In this document: positions 1 to 9,168 of the stretch, piece by piece
Layout of the letters: every line of letters begins with the position of its first letter
Numbering within the stretch: the first letter of the stretch is position 1
Assembly: GCA_029558635.1 (NCBI GenBank)
Contig: JAKQEE010000052.1
Location: 268,860-332,859, forward strand
Length of the DNA: 64,000 bases
DNA from: Pseudomonadota bacterium
Lineage (GTDB): Bacteria > Pseudomonadota > Alphaproteobacteria > Micavibrionales > Micavibrionaceae
Direction: 5' to 3'
Notes under the pieces: generated by a model
Seen by the model: the letters and a program-made list of their open reading frames with translations, nothing else
The model's database searches: none
What the model was told of the DNA's origin: nothing
Position numbers and translations under genes: made by a program

Positions 1-269
1 ACCGTAATGTCTATCAAAGATCCGCGCGGGCTGTTAGCTGACGGCTGGTTTTGGTTAGATGTACCTGATTGAAGCGACAAATTGCGGCTTTCCGTACCTG
101 TCGCGGCAGTCGTTGTTGTGCGGGCGGTAGTTTGCTGGCGGGTGACGCTCTTCTTTGCGTCGTCGCTATCTCCATCAGAGCCGCCGACTTCGGCACGGCT
201 TTGCTCGCGAAGCTGCTTGGTGAGGGGGGCCACGCTTTGTTGGCCGGAATATGAAGTTATTGGTCCCAT
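1..269 (-). CDS. Partial unknown hydrophilic protein, N-terminal part
   Basis: An open frame on the minus strand runs from an ATG at 269 to the window edge without a stop, giving the first 89 residues of a longer protein. A purine-rich GGTTAGAGAGA stretch precedes the ATG. The visible part is rich in Ser, Thr, Gln and Asn with no hydrophobic segment, so it looks like a disordered N-terminus. It is divergent from the DUF2336 gene, about 240 bases away across an AT-rich gap that could hold both promoters. No family recognised. Codon choice looks ordinary, but the fragment is short. Confidence 0.5.
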   Translation of the reverse strand, partial: MGPITSYSGQQSVAPLTKQLREQSRAEVGGSDGDSDDAKKSVTRQQTTARTTTTAATGTESRNLSLQSGTSNQNQPSANSPRGSLIDIT

Positions 270-511
270 TTCTCTCTAACCTTATCCCTTCCTAAGATAC
301 CCATCCATCAAGTTTAAAGCAAAAGCTTTAACAGTTTATTGACCCAAATTTCTCTTTTTTTCGTTCAAATTTGAAATTTATTTTACCTATTTACTTCTTA
401 TCAATAATTGCCTGTCAGGATTAGGACAGGGTGTAATAAAAAAATAACAGTATCAGTGTCGGCCTGGCGGTTCCGATAATGAGTAGATTTGTATGTGGAG
501 TATAAACCGCT

Positions 512-1669
512 ATGAGTTTTGAGGATAGCATCGATTTTGGACCGTCTTCCAGTGTGCCACCGCCGAATGTTTCGGGGGACGTTGTGACTCCCTTGCTGGT
601 GGGGCTTTATGATGCTCACCGCTCCTACGTTAAACATGATCAGCATGATGACGGTTTTAAAGAGAAGCTGTGTGCGCAGATGACTGATTTGTTGGCGGTT
701 TCGACGCGGATTTCCGACAAGGAAATGGTCACCGATCTTCTGGTTTCTCTTATCAAACAATCCGAACGCGATCTGAAGGCCGCTTTGTCCGAACGTCTGT
801 CGACCCTCGATAATGTGCCGTTGCGGCTGCTGTTGCAACTGGTTAATGACGATATCTCTATCGCCAGACCTGTTTTGCAAAACAGTCCGGTGTTTAATGA
901 TCTTGATCTTCTTTATATCATTCAGTCGAGGGATTCTTCGTTCTGGCAGGTTATTGCCGCGCGCAACTCTCTGCACGAGAATGTTGTCGATGCACTTACC
1001 GATACGCGTGATGTGCCGACAGCCAGAGTTCTGGTCGATAATAATACGATTTCGTTTTCCAATTATGCAGTTTCCGTTTTGAGCGAAATGGCTGTTTCGG
1101 ATAGTTCTCTTGCCGAACCGTTGTTGATGAGACCGGATGTTCCGCAAGAGATCGCCCGCAAGCTTTATTCTTATGTAGGAGCTGAGCTCAAGGCGATGAT
1201 GGCGAGGAAGTACAAAATGGCTTCCCCGGAAATCGTCGAGGCTGTTGAGGATGTCGTTTCCGAATTTTCCGGTGTACCGAAAGAGATGGGGGCATTGCTA
1301 CCGACGTCCGCCATGATGCGCGCTGCCGAGATGTTCATGCAGCAAGGCAAGCTTACGACCGATCTGATGCTTAGAACCCTGAAACGCGGCCAGATGGCAT
1401 CTTTTCTGGCGCAGTTCAGCGTCTTTGTTGGCTTGCCGGTCGCGGTTGTCGTGCCGATGCTTCAGCAAAGGAACGGGCAAGGGTTGGCTATTTCCGCTCG
1501 GGCGCACGGGTTGTCTAAAGAAGAGTTTATGTCGATCTTTATGCTGACTCGCAAGCTGGCGCACGAGCAAGGCGTCGTCAATGCCGCGCATATGACTCGT
1601 GCCATTGAATATTTCGACCGGATCAGTCCGCATCTGGCCAAAAAAATATTGAAACGCAGCCAACATTAA
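512..1669 (+). CDS. DUF2336 domain protein
   Basis: A 385-residue soluble protein with no signal peptide. The central part (about residues 60-240) has the helical repeat pattern of DUF2336: short units such as SIARPVLQNS, DLLYIIQSRD and VIAARNSLHENVVDALTD, which resemble HEAT-like repeats. DUF2336 proteins are common in alphaproteobacteria, and their role is largely unknown. GGAG lies 11 bases before the chosen ATG. The C-terminal third (from about residue 240) is alpha-helical and less familiar. Convergent with pgk. The family call is good; no function can be read from the sequence. Confidence 0.8.
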   Translation: MSFEDSIDFGPSSSVPPPNVSGDVVTPLLVGLYDAHRSYVKHDQHDDGFKEKLCAQMTDLLAVSTRISDKEMVTDLLVSLIKQSERDLKAALSERLSTLDNVPLRLLLQLVNDDISIARPVLQNSPVFNDLDLLYIIQSRDSSFWQVIAARNSLHENVVDALTDTRDVPTARVLVDNNTISFSNYAVSVLSEMAVSDSSLAEPLLMRPDVPQEIARKLYSYVGAELKAMMARKYKMASPEIVEAVEDVVSEFSGVPKEMGALLPTSAMMRAAEMFMQQGKLTTDLMLRTLKRGQMASFLAQFSVFVGLPVAVVVPMLQQRNGQGLAISARAHGLSKEEFMSIFMLTRKLAHEQGVVNAAHMTRAIEYFDRISPHLAKKILKRSQH

Positions 1670-1677
1670 GTGGCTGC
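1645..1677 (-). terminator. Probable pgk terminator
   Basis: On the minus strand GCAGCCA pairs perfectly with TGGCTGC across an 8-base loop (1656-1677), followed by a T-rich run ending in seven Ts. It lies about 55 bases past the pgk stop and overlaps the 3' end of the convergent DUF2336 gene. Confidence 0.6.
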
Positions 1678-1731
1678 GCTCCAAAAGAATCTGTAGGGTG
1701 ACGTGCGTAAGTAGAGGGTGTAGCAGGTTGC

Positions 1732-2934
1732 TTACGCTGCCTTTTTCTGGGACGAAAGTGCTTCGACGCCGGGCAGGGGTTTTCCTTCCATCCATTCGAG
1801 GAAGGCCCCTCCCGCGCTCGAGACATAGGTGAAGTCATCCGCGCATCCTGCGTGTTCCAGTGCAGAGACGGTGTCTCCGCCGCCGGCAACACTCACGATT
1901 TTTCCTGCTTTGGTCAATGCGGCGACAGTGTCTGCGGCTCCATTCGTTCCTTTGTCGAACGGTTTGACTTCAAAAACACCCAGTGGGCCGTTCCACAGAA
2001 CGGTTTTACAGTTTGCCAGTTTTTCTTTCATCATTTCGATAGTGGCAGGTCCGACGTCAACAGCTTCGCGTTCGGCGGGCATATCTGCGGCGGCATAGAT
2101 TTCGAATGGCGCGTTTTCACGAAACTCGGTAATGGTCACGCGGTCAGTCGGCAGCAGGATTTCGCAATTCGCGGCTTTGGCGGTTGCCATGATTTTGCGG
2201 GCTTCGTCGGCCATGTCTTTTTCGCAGAGCGATTTACCCACTTCAATTCCCTGCGCATACATAAACGTATTCGCCATGCCGCCGCCCAAGAACAGGTAAT
2301 CGACTTTACGAACGAGGTTGTCGAGGACCGAAAGCTTAGTCGAAATTTTGGCGCCGCCGACAATCGCCATCACCGGACGGGACGGATTTTCAAGTGCGGC
2401 CGTGAGGGCGTTCAATTCGGCTTCCATCAGGAACCCTGCGCAGGCGGGCAGGAAGTGCGCCAGACCTTCGGTTGAGGCATGAGCGCGGTGCGCGGCCGAG
2501 AATGCGTCGTTACAATAGATGTCGCCCAAGGCGGCCAGTTGTTTGGTAAAGCTTGCGTCGTTCTTTTCCTCTTCGGGGTGGAAGCGGACATTTTCGAGCA
2601 AGGTCACTGCGCCGTTTTGCAAGGCGGCTTTGGCGGCTTCGGCAAGTGCGCCGATGCAATCATCCGCAAAGCCGACTTTCACGCCCCAGCTTTTCTCCAA
2701 AGCGGGCAGCATGAATTTCAGCGAGAATTCAGGGGTTACTCCCTTCGGGCGGCCGAAGTGGGAGAGGATCAGGGTTTTGGCGCCTTGGGCGGTCAGGAAA
2801 TCGATGGTGGGTTTCAGGCGGTCGATGCGGGTCGTGTCGGTGATGTTGCCTTCGCTTGCGGGGACGTTCAAGTCTGCGCGCAGCAGAACGATTTTGCCTT
2901 TGACATCGGTATTCTTCAGAGATTGGAAATCCAT
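1732..2934 (-). CDS. pgk: Phosphoglycerate kinase
   Basis: A 400-residue protein of normal family length. It interconverts 1,3-bisphosphoglycerate plus ADP with 3-phosphoglycerate plus ATP in cytosolic glycolysis and gluconeogenesis. Family signatures are clear: the N-terminal VLLRADLNVP, the substrate-binding LSHFGRPKG near residue 60, the hinge AIVGGAKISTKL near 200, WNGPLGVFE near 320, and the nucleotide-binding VAGGGDTVSAL near 350. An ATG preceded by AGGAAAAAAG starts the gene. No gapA or other glycolytic gene is adjacent here. It ends against the DUF2336 gene. Confidence 0.97.
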   Translation of the reverse strand: MDFQSLKNTDVKGKIVLLRADLNVPASEGNITDTTRIDRLKPTIDFLTAQGAKTLILSHFGRPKGVTPEFSLKFMLPALEKSWGVKVGFADDCIGALAEAAKAALQNGAVTLLENVRFHPEEEKNDASFTKQLAALGDIYCNDAFSAAHRAHASTEGLAHFLPACAGFLMEAELNALTAALENPSRPVMAIVGGAKISTKLSVLDNLVRKVDYLFLGGGMANTFMYAQGIEVGKSLCEKDMADEARKIMATAKAANCEILLPTDRVTITEFRENAPFEIYAAADMPAEREAVDVGPATIEMMKEKLANCKTVLWNGPLGVFEVKPFDKGTNGAADTVAALTKAGKIVSVAGGGDTVSALEHAGCADDFTYVSSAGGAFLEWMEGKPLPGVEALSSQKKAA

Positions 2935-3020
2935 CTTTTTTCCTTACTAATCTAATGGGTTGAGATGCGCCCCTGTTTTAGCGCAGTTTTATGCCTTTGG
3001 GCAAGAAGCGAATTTTGCAT

Positions 3021-4028
3021 TTATCTCAATGACTTCGCTGCTTCGGTGGTTTCGATCAGGCGCGTTCTGAGTGTCGGGTCGAGGAAGGAATGACCTGCGT
3101 CGGGGACGATGATATAATCCGCTTCGGGCCATGCCAGATGAAGGCGGTTGGCCGAGGCCATCGGGCAGATCATATCGTACCGTCCCTGAATGATTGTCGC
3201 CGGTATCTGGCGGATTTTTCTGATGTTTTTGAGCAGGCTGTTTTCCGGTGCGATGATCTGCGTGTGGAAATAGTGGGCTTCGATTTTGGCCATGGCCAAT
3301 GCGTAATAGCGTTGATCGTCGGAGACCAGCGTTTCCTTTTGCGGGTAAAACGACGCGCAGGTGGATTCATATGCGTTCCATTGAAGGGCGGCTTCGATGG
3401 CGACGCGGTCGTCGCGGCTGGTTAATTGGTCGTAGTAACATTCCAGCAGGTTTGATGTGTCTTTGCCTTCGGCGAATTTTTCCCATGCTTCGGGGAAGAT
3501 CGTTGCCATACCGGTCATGTACCAATCAATTTCGTATTGCTCCATAAGGAAGATGGAGCGCAGGATTAGGCTGATACACTGGTCGGGATGCTGGAGCGCG
3601 TAGGCGAGGGCGAGGGTGCTGCCCCACGATCCGCCAAACAAATGCCAGCGCGGAATTTTGAGATGAAGACGAAGTTGTTCCATATCGTGGAGCAGATGAT
3701 CTGTCGTGTTGTTGGTCAGGCTTCCCAGTGGTTGGGAACGACCCGCGCCGCGTTGATCGAAAATGATAATGCGGTAATGTTTAGGGTCGAAGAAGCGACG
3801 GTGGGCCGCGCTTGCCCCCGCGCCGGGGCCGCCGTGGAGGATGAGGATCGGTATGCCGTCGGGATTGCCGCTTTGTTCCCAATAAATCGTATGGATGTCA
3901 TCGACAGACAGGAAGCCTTGAGAGTAGGGAGCCAGCGGCGGGAACAATTCGCGCATCGGGCGCGGGTGGAGGGCCGAGGCATAGCTTAAAGATTTTGGTG
4001 TTGTTTTTTTGAGATCAATCGTTGTCAT
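3021..4028 (-). CDS. pip: Proline iminopeptidase (S33 family)
   Basis: A 335-residue alpha/beta-hydrolase that would release N-terminal proline from peptides in the cytosol. Visible motifs are HGGPGAG (oxyanion hole), FDQRGAGRS, the nucleophile elbow GGSWGS, an Asp in QGRYDMICP and the catalytic His in DAGHSFLDP. The chosen start has GAGG six bases upstream and overlaps the SNase-like gene's stop by 14 bases, suggesting translational coupling. An internal Met25 (MRELFPP, start at 3956) aligns with the usual family N-terminus and is an alternative start. Confidence 0.93.
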   Translation of the reverse strand: MTTIDLKKTTPKSLSYASALHPRPMRELFPPLAPYSQGFLSVDDIHTIYWEQSGNPDGIPILILHGGPGAGASAAHRRFFDPKHYRIIIFDQRGAGRSQPLGSLTNNTTDHLLHDMEQLRLHLKIPRWHLFGGSWGSTLALAYALQHPDQCISLILRSIFLMEQYEIDWYMTGMATIFPEAWEKFAEGKDTSNLLECYYDQLTSRDDRVAIEAALQWNAYESTCASFYPQKETLVSDDQRYYALAMAKIEAHYFHTQIIAPENSLLKNIRKIRQIPATIIQGRYDMICPMASANRLHLAWPEADYIIVPDAGHSFLDPTLRTRLIETTEAAKSLR

Positions 4029-4956
4029 TTTTGACCTCGTTCACTTTGGGGGCTTCGGGTTTTTTGATGCTAGGCGGGGTTGGCGATTTGATTGTGTGCA
4101 TTCCGGCAACGGGTTCTGTCGGATATTCAGGTTGATCCAGTTCCGTTTTTGGAAGGCTGTCCAAGATTTCAAGTTGGCCTATGTTTTCGAGTTCGATTAC
4201 GGGGCCGTTATACGCACGGACCCAGCCACGCACGCGCACCGACTTTCCTTTAAGCGATTGCAGGGCAATGTTTTCCTTGGCAAAGGTGCGGCGCAGGCCG
4301 GACGGGACGACAATGGTGAAATCCGTTTTCCAGTCCTGTTCGAAATTCAGATAGATCGTGTTTTTGACAAGAGCAGTGTTATAAACCGTGCCTTCGACGA
4401 TCTGGCGCGCGTTGATATGTTGTTTGACGGTTTCTGGCGTATGGACTTTTGTGGAGCCTTCGGTCCAGAGTCCTTTTTTGGTTTTGCGGGCCTGATCTTC
4501 GAGTTTCAAAAGACCGGATGTCATTTCGGGATTTGCGGCGGATGGCCAGACAATCGCCAGACCTTCGGCAATTAATTGTCCGCCGATCCAGATATCATCA
4601 TCGCCGCATTCAAGCTCGACCAAGCTGTGGCCCATGCGGTTTGTGCGCCCCATGTCCGGCTTGCGGGTGAGGTAGGCGGAACATTTTTGATCGACGGTAA
4701 GTTTTTCCAGTCTTTTTTGCGCTGTTCCGGCAAGGTCGGTTTGTGTGTCGGGAATATACAAGTTCGGCAATTCGTAGATCGTTCCGTCTTTACCAAGCAT
4801 TGTCGTGCCGTCGATGATTTTTGTGATGGTCACGGGTACGGGCGATCGGGTCAGGTCTTCGAATTTTCCATGAATAATTCCCTCTCCCGTTTCGGCGCGG
4901 GAGTGTGCTATGAAGAGGATCATAGACAAAACAAGAATTAAACCTGATTTTCGCAT
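4015..4956 (-). CDS. Exported protein with SNase-like (thermonuclease) domain
   Basis: A 313-residue protein with a signal peptide (about residues 1-21, ending SRAE) and a staphylococcal-nuclease-like fold at about 35-165, shown by VTITKIIDGTTM, RMGHSLVEL, LIAEGLAIVW and ARKTKKGLWTEG. The usual RLxGID-PE loop, which carries a catalytic Arg and Glu, reads LPNLYIPDTQTD here, so nuclease activity is doubtful. A second domain (about 170-275) may be OB-like, and the tail is proline-rich and acidic. It begins only 12 bases from the divergent M48 gene and overlaps the downstream peptidase gene. Confidence 0.75.
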   Translation of the reverse strand: MRKSGLILVLSMILFIAHSRAETGEGIIHGKFEDLTRSPVPVTITKIIDGTTMLGKDGTIYELPNLYIPDTQTDLAGTAQKRLEKLTVDQKCSAYLTRKPDMGRTNRMGHSLVELECGDDDIWIGGQLIAEGLAIVWPSAANPEMTSGLLKLEDQARKTKKGLWTEGSTKVHTPETVKQHINARQIVEGTVYNTALVKNTIYLNFEQDWKTDFTIVVPSGLRRTFAKENIALQSLKGKSVRVRGWVRAYNGPVIELENIGQLEILDSLPKTELDQPEYPTEPVAGMHTIKSPTPPSIKKPEAPKVNEVKNDND

Positions 4957-4968
4957 AAGGGTTAGATT

Positions 4969-6489
4969 ATGGATTATACGCGGTTTTGCAAGAATTTCCT
5001 GATTGTTGTGTTGAGTTGCTCAGCACTTTTTGCAAGCGGCTGCTCGGTTAACCCTGCCACGGGGCGGCAGCAATTTACGGGGCTGATGTCTGCGGAGGAC
5101 GAGAAAAAAATTACCGAAAAGCAGCATAAGGAAATGTTGGCCCAGAATGGCGGGCGATACGACCACAAAGATCTGGCTGCTTATGTGAACGATATAGGTC
5201 AGCGTCTGGCCCAAAATTCCGAGCGGAAGGATGTGAGTTATCGTTTTACGATTGTTGATTCTTCGATGGTGAATGCGTTCGCTATGCCAGGCGGGTATAT
5301 TTATGTGTCGCGTGGACTTTTGGCACTCGTCAATGATGAGGATGAGCTGGCGGGGGTCTTGGGGCATGAAATCGGTCACGTGACGGCACGCCATTCGGCA
5401 GAGAGACATTCGGAAGGAATGCTGATTGGTTTTGGCGCGGATATTGTCGGGGCGGCTCTCGGTAATGCAAGCGTAGCGAAATTGCTTAATGTCGGTACGG
5501 GGGTCTATATGAAATCCTATACCCGCGAGCAAGAATCTGAAGCCGACCGTCTGGGGTTGAGGTATATGAGTTTGGCGGGGTATGATCCGACGGCGATGCC
5601 TCGTTTTTTCAAGCGTATGGAACAGTTTGATCAAACTAGGGCCAAAGATGAGGGCGTTGATCTTCCTACGTTTGCTCTTTTGCTCGATCATCCTTTGACG
5701 CCGGATCGTATTGCGGCAACAAGTGTCGAGATGCGGAAATATCCGAAGGTCCCGACGAAGCAAGAAGATGCGGATCGGTATTTATCCAAAATTCGCGGTA
5801 TGACCTATGGGGATAGTGCCGTGCAGGGGTTTGTCCGCAATCATACTTTTTATCATCCCGAGCTGGGGTTTGCTTTTTCCATTCCCGACGAATTCCATGT
5901 GAGCAACTGGCCGTCGCAGATTGTGGTCGAGGGCAAGCACAAGGATGTTTTCGTGATGGATATGGCCGACAAGCGTGCGGGGCAGAGTCCTGCCGATTTT
6001 CTGGTCCATGAATGGTTAAAGGGAGAGATTGTCTTTGGCCCTCCTGAAACCATGACCATTAATGGCCTTTCTGCGGCAACTCTCGAAATGGTGGGGAAAT
6101 ATGTATCGGGAACGACGCCAGTTACGGTGCGGCTTGTGGCTATCGAATGGGGGCCGCGTGACGTTGTCCGGTTTCTGATTGTTTATCCCACAAGACCTGA
6201 GTTTCAATCTGTTGAAGATGCGAAGCGTCTGGCGTCAAATTATCATCAAAAGAGTGTCGATGGATTGAAGCATATGACTTACAGTTTCCGGCGGATGAGC
6301 GAGAGTGAAAAGCGGAACGTCAGGCCGTTCGCAATTCAATTGGTTGTGGCGAAGGCAGGTGATACGGTTTCGTCATTGGCGCGGCAGATGCGGGTGGATA
6401 AAATGCCGGATGAATGGTTTCGTGCGCTTAATGGCATTGGACCGGGTGAGGGCATTGTTTCGGGGCGGCGATATAAAATCGTTCAATAG
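4969..6489 (+). CDS. M48 family metalloprotease, lipoprotein, BepA-like
   Basis: A 506-residue predicted lipoprotein with lipobox LFASGC (Cys25). The M48 catalytic motif HEIGH lies near residue 135, and the third zinc ligand sits in QESEADRLGLRYM near residue 190. BepA/YfgC-type proteases act on outer-membrane assembly in the periplasm. Instead of the TPR domain of BepA, the region after about residue 285 holds a different domain, and the last 50 residues resemble a LysM repeat (KAGDTVSSLARQM to SGRRYKIVQ), suggesting peptidoglycan contact. AAGGG precedes the ATG. Divergent from the SNase-like gene. Confidence 0.88.
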   Translation: MDYTRFCKNFLIVVLSCSALFASGCSVNPATGRQQFTGLMSAEDEKKITEKQHKEMLAQNGGRYDHKDLAAYVNDIGQRLAQNSERKDVSYRFTIVDSSMVNAFAMPGGYIYVSRGLLALVNDEDELAGVLGHEIGHVTARHSAERHSEGMLIGFGADIVGAALGNASVAKLLNVGTGVYMKSYTREQESEADRLGLRYMSLAGYDPTAMPRFFKRMEQFDQTRAKDEGVDLPTFALLLDHPLTPDRIAATSVEMRKYPKVPTKQEDADRYLSKIRGMTYGDSAVQGFVRNHTFYHPELGFAFSIPDEFHVSNWPSQIVVEGKHKDVFVMDMADKRAGQSPADFLVHEWLKGEIVFGPPETMTINGLSAATLEMVGKYVSGTTPVTVRLVAIEWGPRDVVRFLIVYPTRPEFQSVEDAKRLASNYHQKSVDGLKHMTYSFRRMSESEKRNVRPFAIQLVVAKAGDTVSSLARQMRVDKMPDEWFRALNGIGPGEGIVSGRRYKIVQ

Positions 6490-6501
6490 AAAATGATAAA
6501 G

Positions 6502-6540
6502 AAAAAACCGGCGGAGTTGAGTGGAATGCAACTCTGCCGG
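6502..6540 (-). terminator. Terminator, probably for rpoH
   Basis: A 12-bp stem (6508-6519 with 6529-6540, one G-U pair) around a 9-base loop, followed on the minus strand by TTTTTTC. Minus-strand polarity points to rpoH, whose stop is at 6694. The same hairpin could also slow transcription from the M48 gene, but its T-tract on that side is poor. Confidence 0.75.
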
Positions 6541-6574
6541 TCTAAGTTTCAGGGGAGATGAAACTCTTATTCTA

Positions 6575-6680
6575 CTATGGCGGACTGCAAATGTTGGTTC
6601 TTTGCGCTTCCGCTTCTCACGTACTTCCATGTACGCTGTGATACGGTTCTCAAGAACACACCATTCTCGTCACGCCATAG
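6575..6680. repeat. Long palindromic element, GTAC family, copy 1
   Basis: An inverted-repeat element between converging genes. The outer arms CTATGGCG/CGCCATAG are perfect; inner arms are GTTCTT/AAGAAC, then CCG/CGG, then CGTAC/GTACG around a short loop. It shares a core with copies at 56748-56882 (strong) and 30654-30730 (weaker): CGCTTCCG, then CTCACGTAC, GTACGCTG, CGGTTCTC and TTCTCGTC in the same order. No coding potential is seen. Confidence 0.7.
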
Positions 6681-6693
6681 CGAATAATGAAAT

Positions 6694-7587
6694 CTACGCT
6701 GCGTCGGATAGCATATCCTTGATGTGTCTGCCTATTTTCGGTTCAAGATTTTGTTTCAGTTTTTCCATGGCGCGAGCTTCGAGCTGGCGGACGCGTTCTT
6801 TGCTGACCCCCAGTTTTTTACCCAAATCTTCGAGCGTTACGGTTTCATATTGCAGGTGACGCTCGCGGATGATACGCTGTTCCCGTTCGCTCAGAGTTTT
6901 AAGGGCAGAGTTGAGCCATTGTGAGCGTGTTTTGGCGTCTTTCATGCCGATGACGATGTCTTCGGGGTTCGGACGCGTGTCAGGGAGGAAGGATTGATAT
7001 TCCTCGTCTCCCTCTTCGGAGATCATGGCGTTGAGCGATTGGTCGCCGCCGCTCATGCGGCCTTCCATGTCTTCGACATCCTTGATTTTGACGCCGAGGA
7101 TTTTCGAGATTTTCTCACGTCCCTCAGCGGTCAGTCCGCGTTCTGTTGCAGCGCCGTCGATTTTCGAGCGCAGGCGGCGCAGGTTGAAGAAGAGAGATTT
7201 TTGCGCGGCGGTCGTGCCTGTGCGGACAATCGACCAGTTGCGCAGGATGTAATCTTGAATTGAGGCACGGATCCACCATGCAGCGTAAGTCGAGAAGCGG
7301 ACTTCGCGCTCCGGTTCGAACCGGTTGGCGGCTTGCATTAACCCGATATTTCCTTCCTGAATGAGATCGCCCAGAGGGAGGCCGTAATTTTTGTATTTGC
7401 TGGCGGCGGCAATGACCAGACGCGCATAGGCACGCACCAATTCGTGCATGGCTTTTTCATCATGATCGTACTTCCACCGTTTTGCGAGCTGGGCTTCGTA
7501 CTCACGTTCCAGCAACGGCTCATTCATGGATGTACGGATGTAATCCAGATTCGCTTTCTGTGTGTTGTGATCGTCAATATGAGCCAT
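6694..7587 (-). CDS. rpoH: RNA polymerase sigma-32 factor
   Basis: A 297-residue sigma-70 family protein that directs RNA polymerase to heat-shock promoters. Region 2 (DLIQEGNIGLMQAANRFEP, STYAAWWIRASIQDYILRN) and region 4 (TLEDLGKKLGVSKERVRQLEARAMEKL) are intact. The RpoH box, here QKSLFFNLRRLR near residue 130, separates it from RpoD and RpoS. Alphaproteobacteria often carry more than one RpoH, so this could be one of several paralogues. Transcribed alone, with a terminator about 150 bases downstream after a palindromic element. Confidence 0.95.
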   Translation of the reverse strand: MAHIDDHNTQKANLDYIRTSMNEPLLEREYEAQLAKRWKYDHDEKAMHELVRAYARLVIAAASKYKNYGLPLGDLIQEGNIGLMQAANRFEPEREVRFSTYAAWWIRASIQDYILRNWSIVRTGTTAAQKSLFFNLRRLRSKIDGAATERGLTAEGREKISKILGVKIKDVEDMEGRMSGGDQSLNAMISEEGDEEYQSFLPDTRPNPEDIVIGMKDAKTRSQWLNSALKTLSEREQRIIRERHLQYETVTLEDLGKKLGVSKERVRQLEARAMEKLKQNLEPKIGRHIKDMLSDAA

Positions 7588-7762
7588 AGTTAAACACCTT
7601 TTGTTTTATGTATATAGGACTGCTTTGGTTCTATTTACATGCAAACGGATTTCCATTTGCTTTCCCCCCTGTATTCGCTGGCGATTTAAAAAAGTTACAT
7701 ATTTTTTTGGGGTCCTGTATAAGAAGGGTGGATTGTTTAATATATGACAAAAAGGGGGGCAG

Positions 7763-7960
7763 ATGGTTGATATAAAATATGAAAAAGGCGATAGCCGAAT
7801 TAAAATAGCTCAGGGCTTTTTTGATGAAGGGTTAAGTCCTGAAGAATGGGTCAGGCAAAACCGAGATCAAATTGGCTGCTGGTCATTGGATGAAGTGGAG
7901 TATGAAGACCCTGAACTAAAAAAATGGATTATGAAGGTAACTGAATTATTGTTGGGGTGA
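7763..7960 (+). CDS. Small acidic protein of unknown function
   Basis: A 65-residue ORF with a strong AAAGGGGGG ribosome-binding site seven bases or so before the ATG. It is acidic, has no membrane segment or signal, and contains Trp-rich motifs (EEWVRQN, IGCWSLDE, KKWIMK). It stands alone between rpoH (divergent) and rlmN. The clear ribosome site and protein-like composition argue that it is real; no family recognised. Confidence 0.6.
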   Translation: MVDIKYEKGDSRIKIAQGFFDEGLSPEEWVRQNRDQIGCWSLDEVEYEDPELKKWIMKVTELLLG

Positions 7961-8040
7961 TCTTTCTTGGTAGAGCTTATTTCTTTATATCGTTTAGACT
8001 GTTTGCTCTGATTTTATGTTGTTTGAAAAAAGGATAGGCG

Positions 8041-9168
8041 ATGGGTGTTTCGTCCCATGCGGAAAAATTTGCGGCGCCACGGCGCGATGCGTCTGGCCGG
8101 ATCGAGCTAATCGGCCTTGATTTGCCCCAGATGCAGGCTTTGATGGCGGAGGAGGGGCAGCCCGCGTTTCGTGCCAAGCAAATCTGGAACTGGATTTACC
8201 AGCGCGGCGTCACGTCTTTTGAAAATATGAAAAATTTGCCGAAAAACTTGCGGGCGACGCTCGCTGAAAAATTCGTGATTGATCGGCCAAAGGTGATCAC
8301 CGAACAGAAATCGGCAGACGGAACGATCAAGTGGTTGCTCGGTATGTCGGATGGCCAGCAGGTCGAGATGGTGTTTATTCCCACGCCGACGCGCGGGACG
8401 TTGTGTGTGTCATCTCAAGTCGGGTGTACCCTCACGTGTAAATTCTGTCACACGGGGACGCAGCCGTTGGTGCGCAATTTGGGACCGCATGAAATTTTGC
8501 AACAGATCATGTATGCAAAAGATGTCCTCAAAGAATGGCCGTCGGACGCGGAGAAAGAGGGGCGCGACCTGACCAATATCGTGATGATGGGGATGGGCGA
8601 GCCGCTTTATAATTACGAGAATGTCGCTGCGGCGCTCAGGATTTGTATGGACAAGGACGGTCTTGGCATTTCCAAACGTCATATCACGCTTTCGACGTCG
8701 GGCGTTGTGCCACAGATTGTCCAGTGCGGGGAAGAGTTGGGCGTGAACCTCGCCATTTCTCTTCATGCGCCGAATGATGAACTCCGCTCGGAGATTATGC
8801 CGATCAATAACAAGTACCCGTTGGAAGAGTTGCTGGAGGTCTGTCGCAATTATCCGGGGGTCTCGCCGATGCGGCGGATCACGTTTGAATATGTGATGCT
8901 TGATGGCGTGAATGACAGCGACGCGCAGGCGCGCGAACTCAGTCGGTTGTTGTTGAAGATACCGTGTAAAATCAATTTGATCCCGTTTAACGCTTGGGAG
9001 GGGAGCGGTTATAACTGTTCGCCGATGGAACGGATCGAGGCGTTTGCTAAAATTTTGGAACAGGCCGGATATGACGCGCCGATCCGACGTCCGCGCGGGC
9101 GCGATATTTTGGCGGCTTGCGGACAGCTCAAATCCGCAAGTCAGAGAAAGAGAGGAAATAATGAGTAA
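8041..9168 (+). CDS. rlmN: Dual-specificity RNA methyltransferase RlmN
   Basis: A 375-residue radical-SAM enzyme that makes C2-methyladenosine at A2503 of 23S rRNA and at A37 of some tRNAs. The C-x3-C-x2-C cluster motif is CTLTCKFC near residue 130. The family signatures [14 protein letters not shown] and [15 protein letters not shown] are present, and a Cys near the C-terminus (LAACGQ) matches the methyl-carrying cysteine. Length is normal. Its last eight bases overlap the start of the next ORF. Confidence 0.96.
   Translation: MGVSSHAEKFAAPRRDASGRIELIGLDLPQMQALMAEEGQPAFRAKQIWNWIYQRGVTSFENMKNLPKNLRATLAEKFVIDRPKVITEQKSADGTIKWLLGMSDGQQVEMVFIPTPTRGTLCVSSQVGCTLTCKFCHTGTQPLVRNLGPHEILQQIMYAKDVLKEWPSDAEKEGRDLTNIVMMGMGEPLYNYENVAAALRICMDKDGLGISKRHITLSTSGVVPQIVQCGEELGVNLAISLHAPNDELRSEIMPINNKYPLEELLEVCRNYPGVSPMRRITFEYVMLDGVNDSDAQARELSRLLLKIPCKINLIPFNAWEGSGYNCSPMERIEAFAKILEQAGYDAPIRRPRGRDILAACGQLKSASQRKRGNNE

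Noticed and set aside
401..1147. A 248-codon open frame antisense to the DUF2336 gene
   Set aside because: Arg/Ile/Asn-rich and low in typical folding patterns, no ribosome site; a shadow of the real gene on the other strand.
1852..2475. A 207-codon frame antisense to pgk
   Set aside because: Phe/Gly/His-rich shadow; pgk motifs on the minus strand are complete and explain the region.
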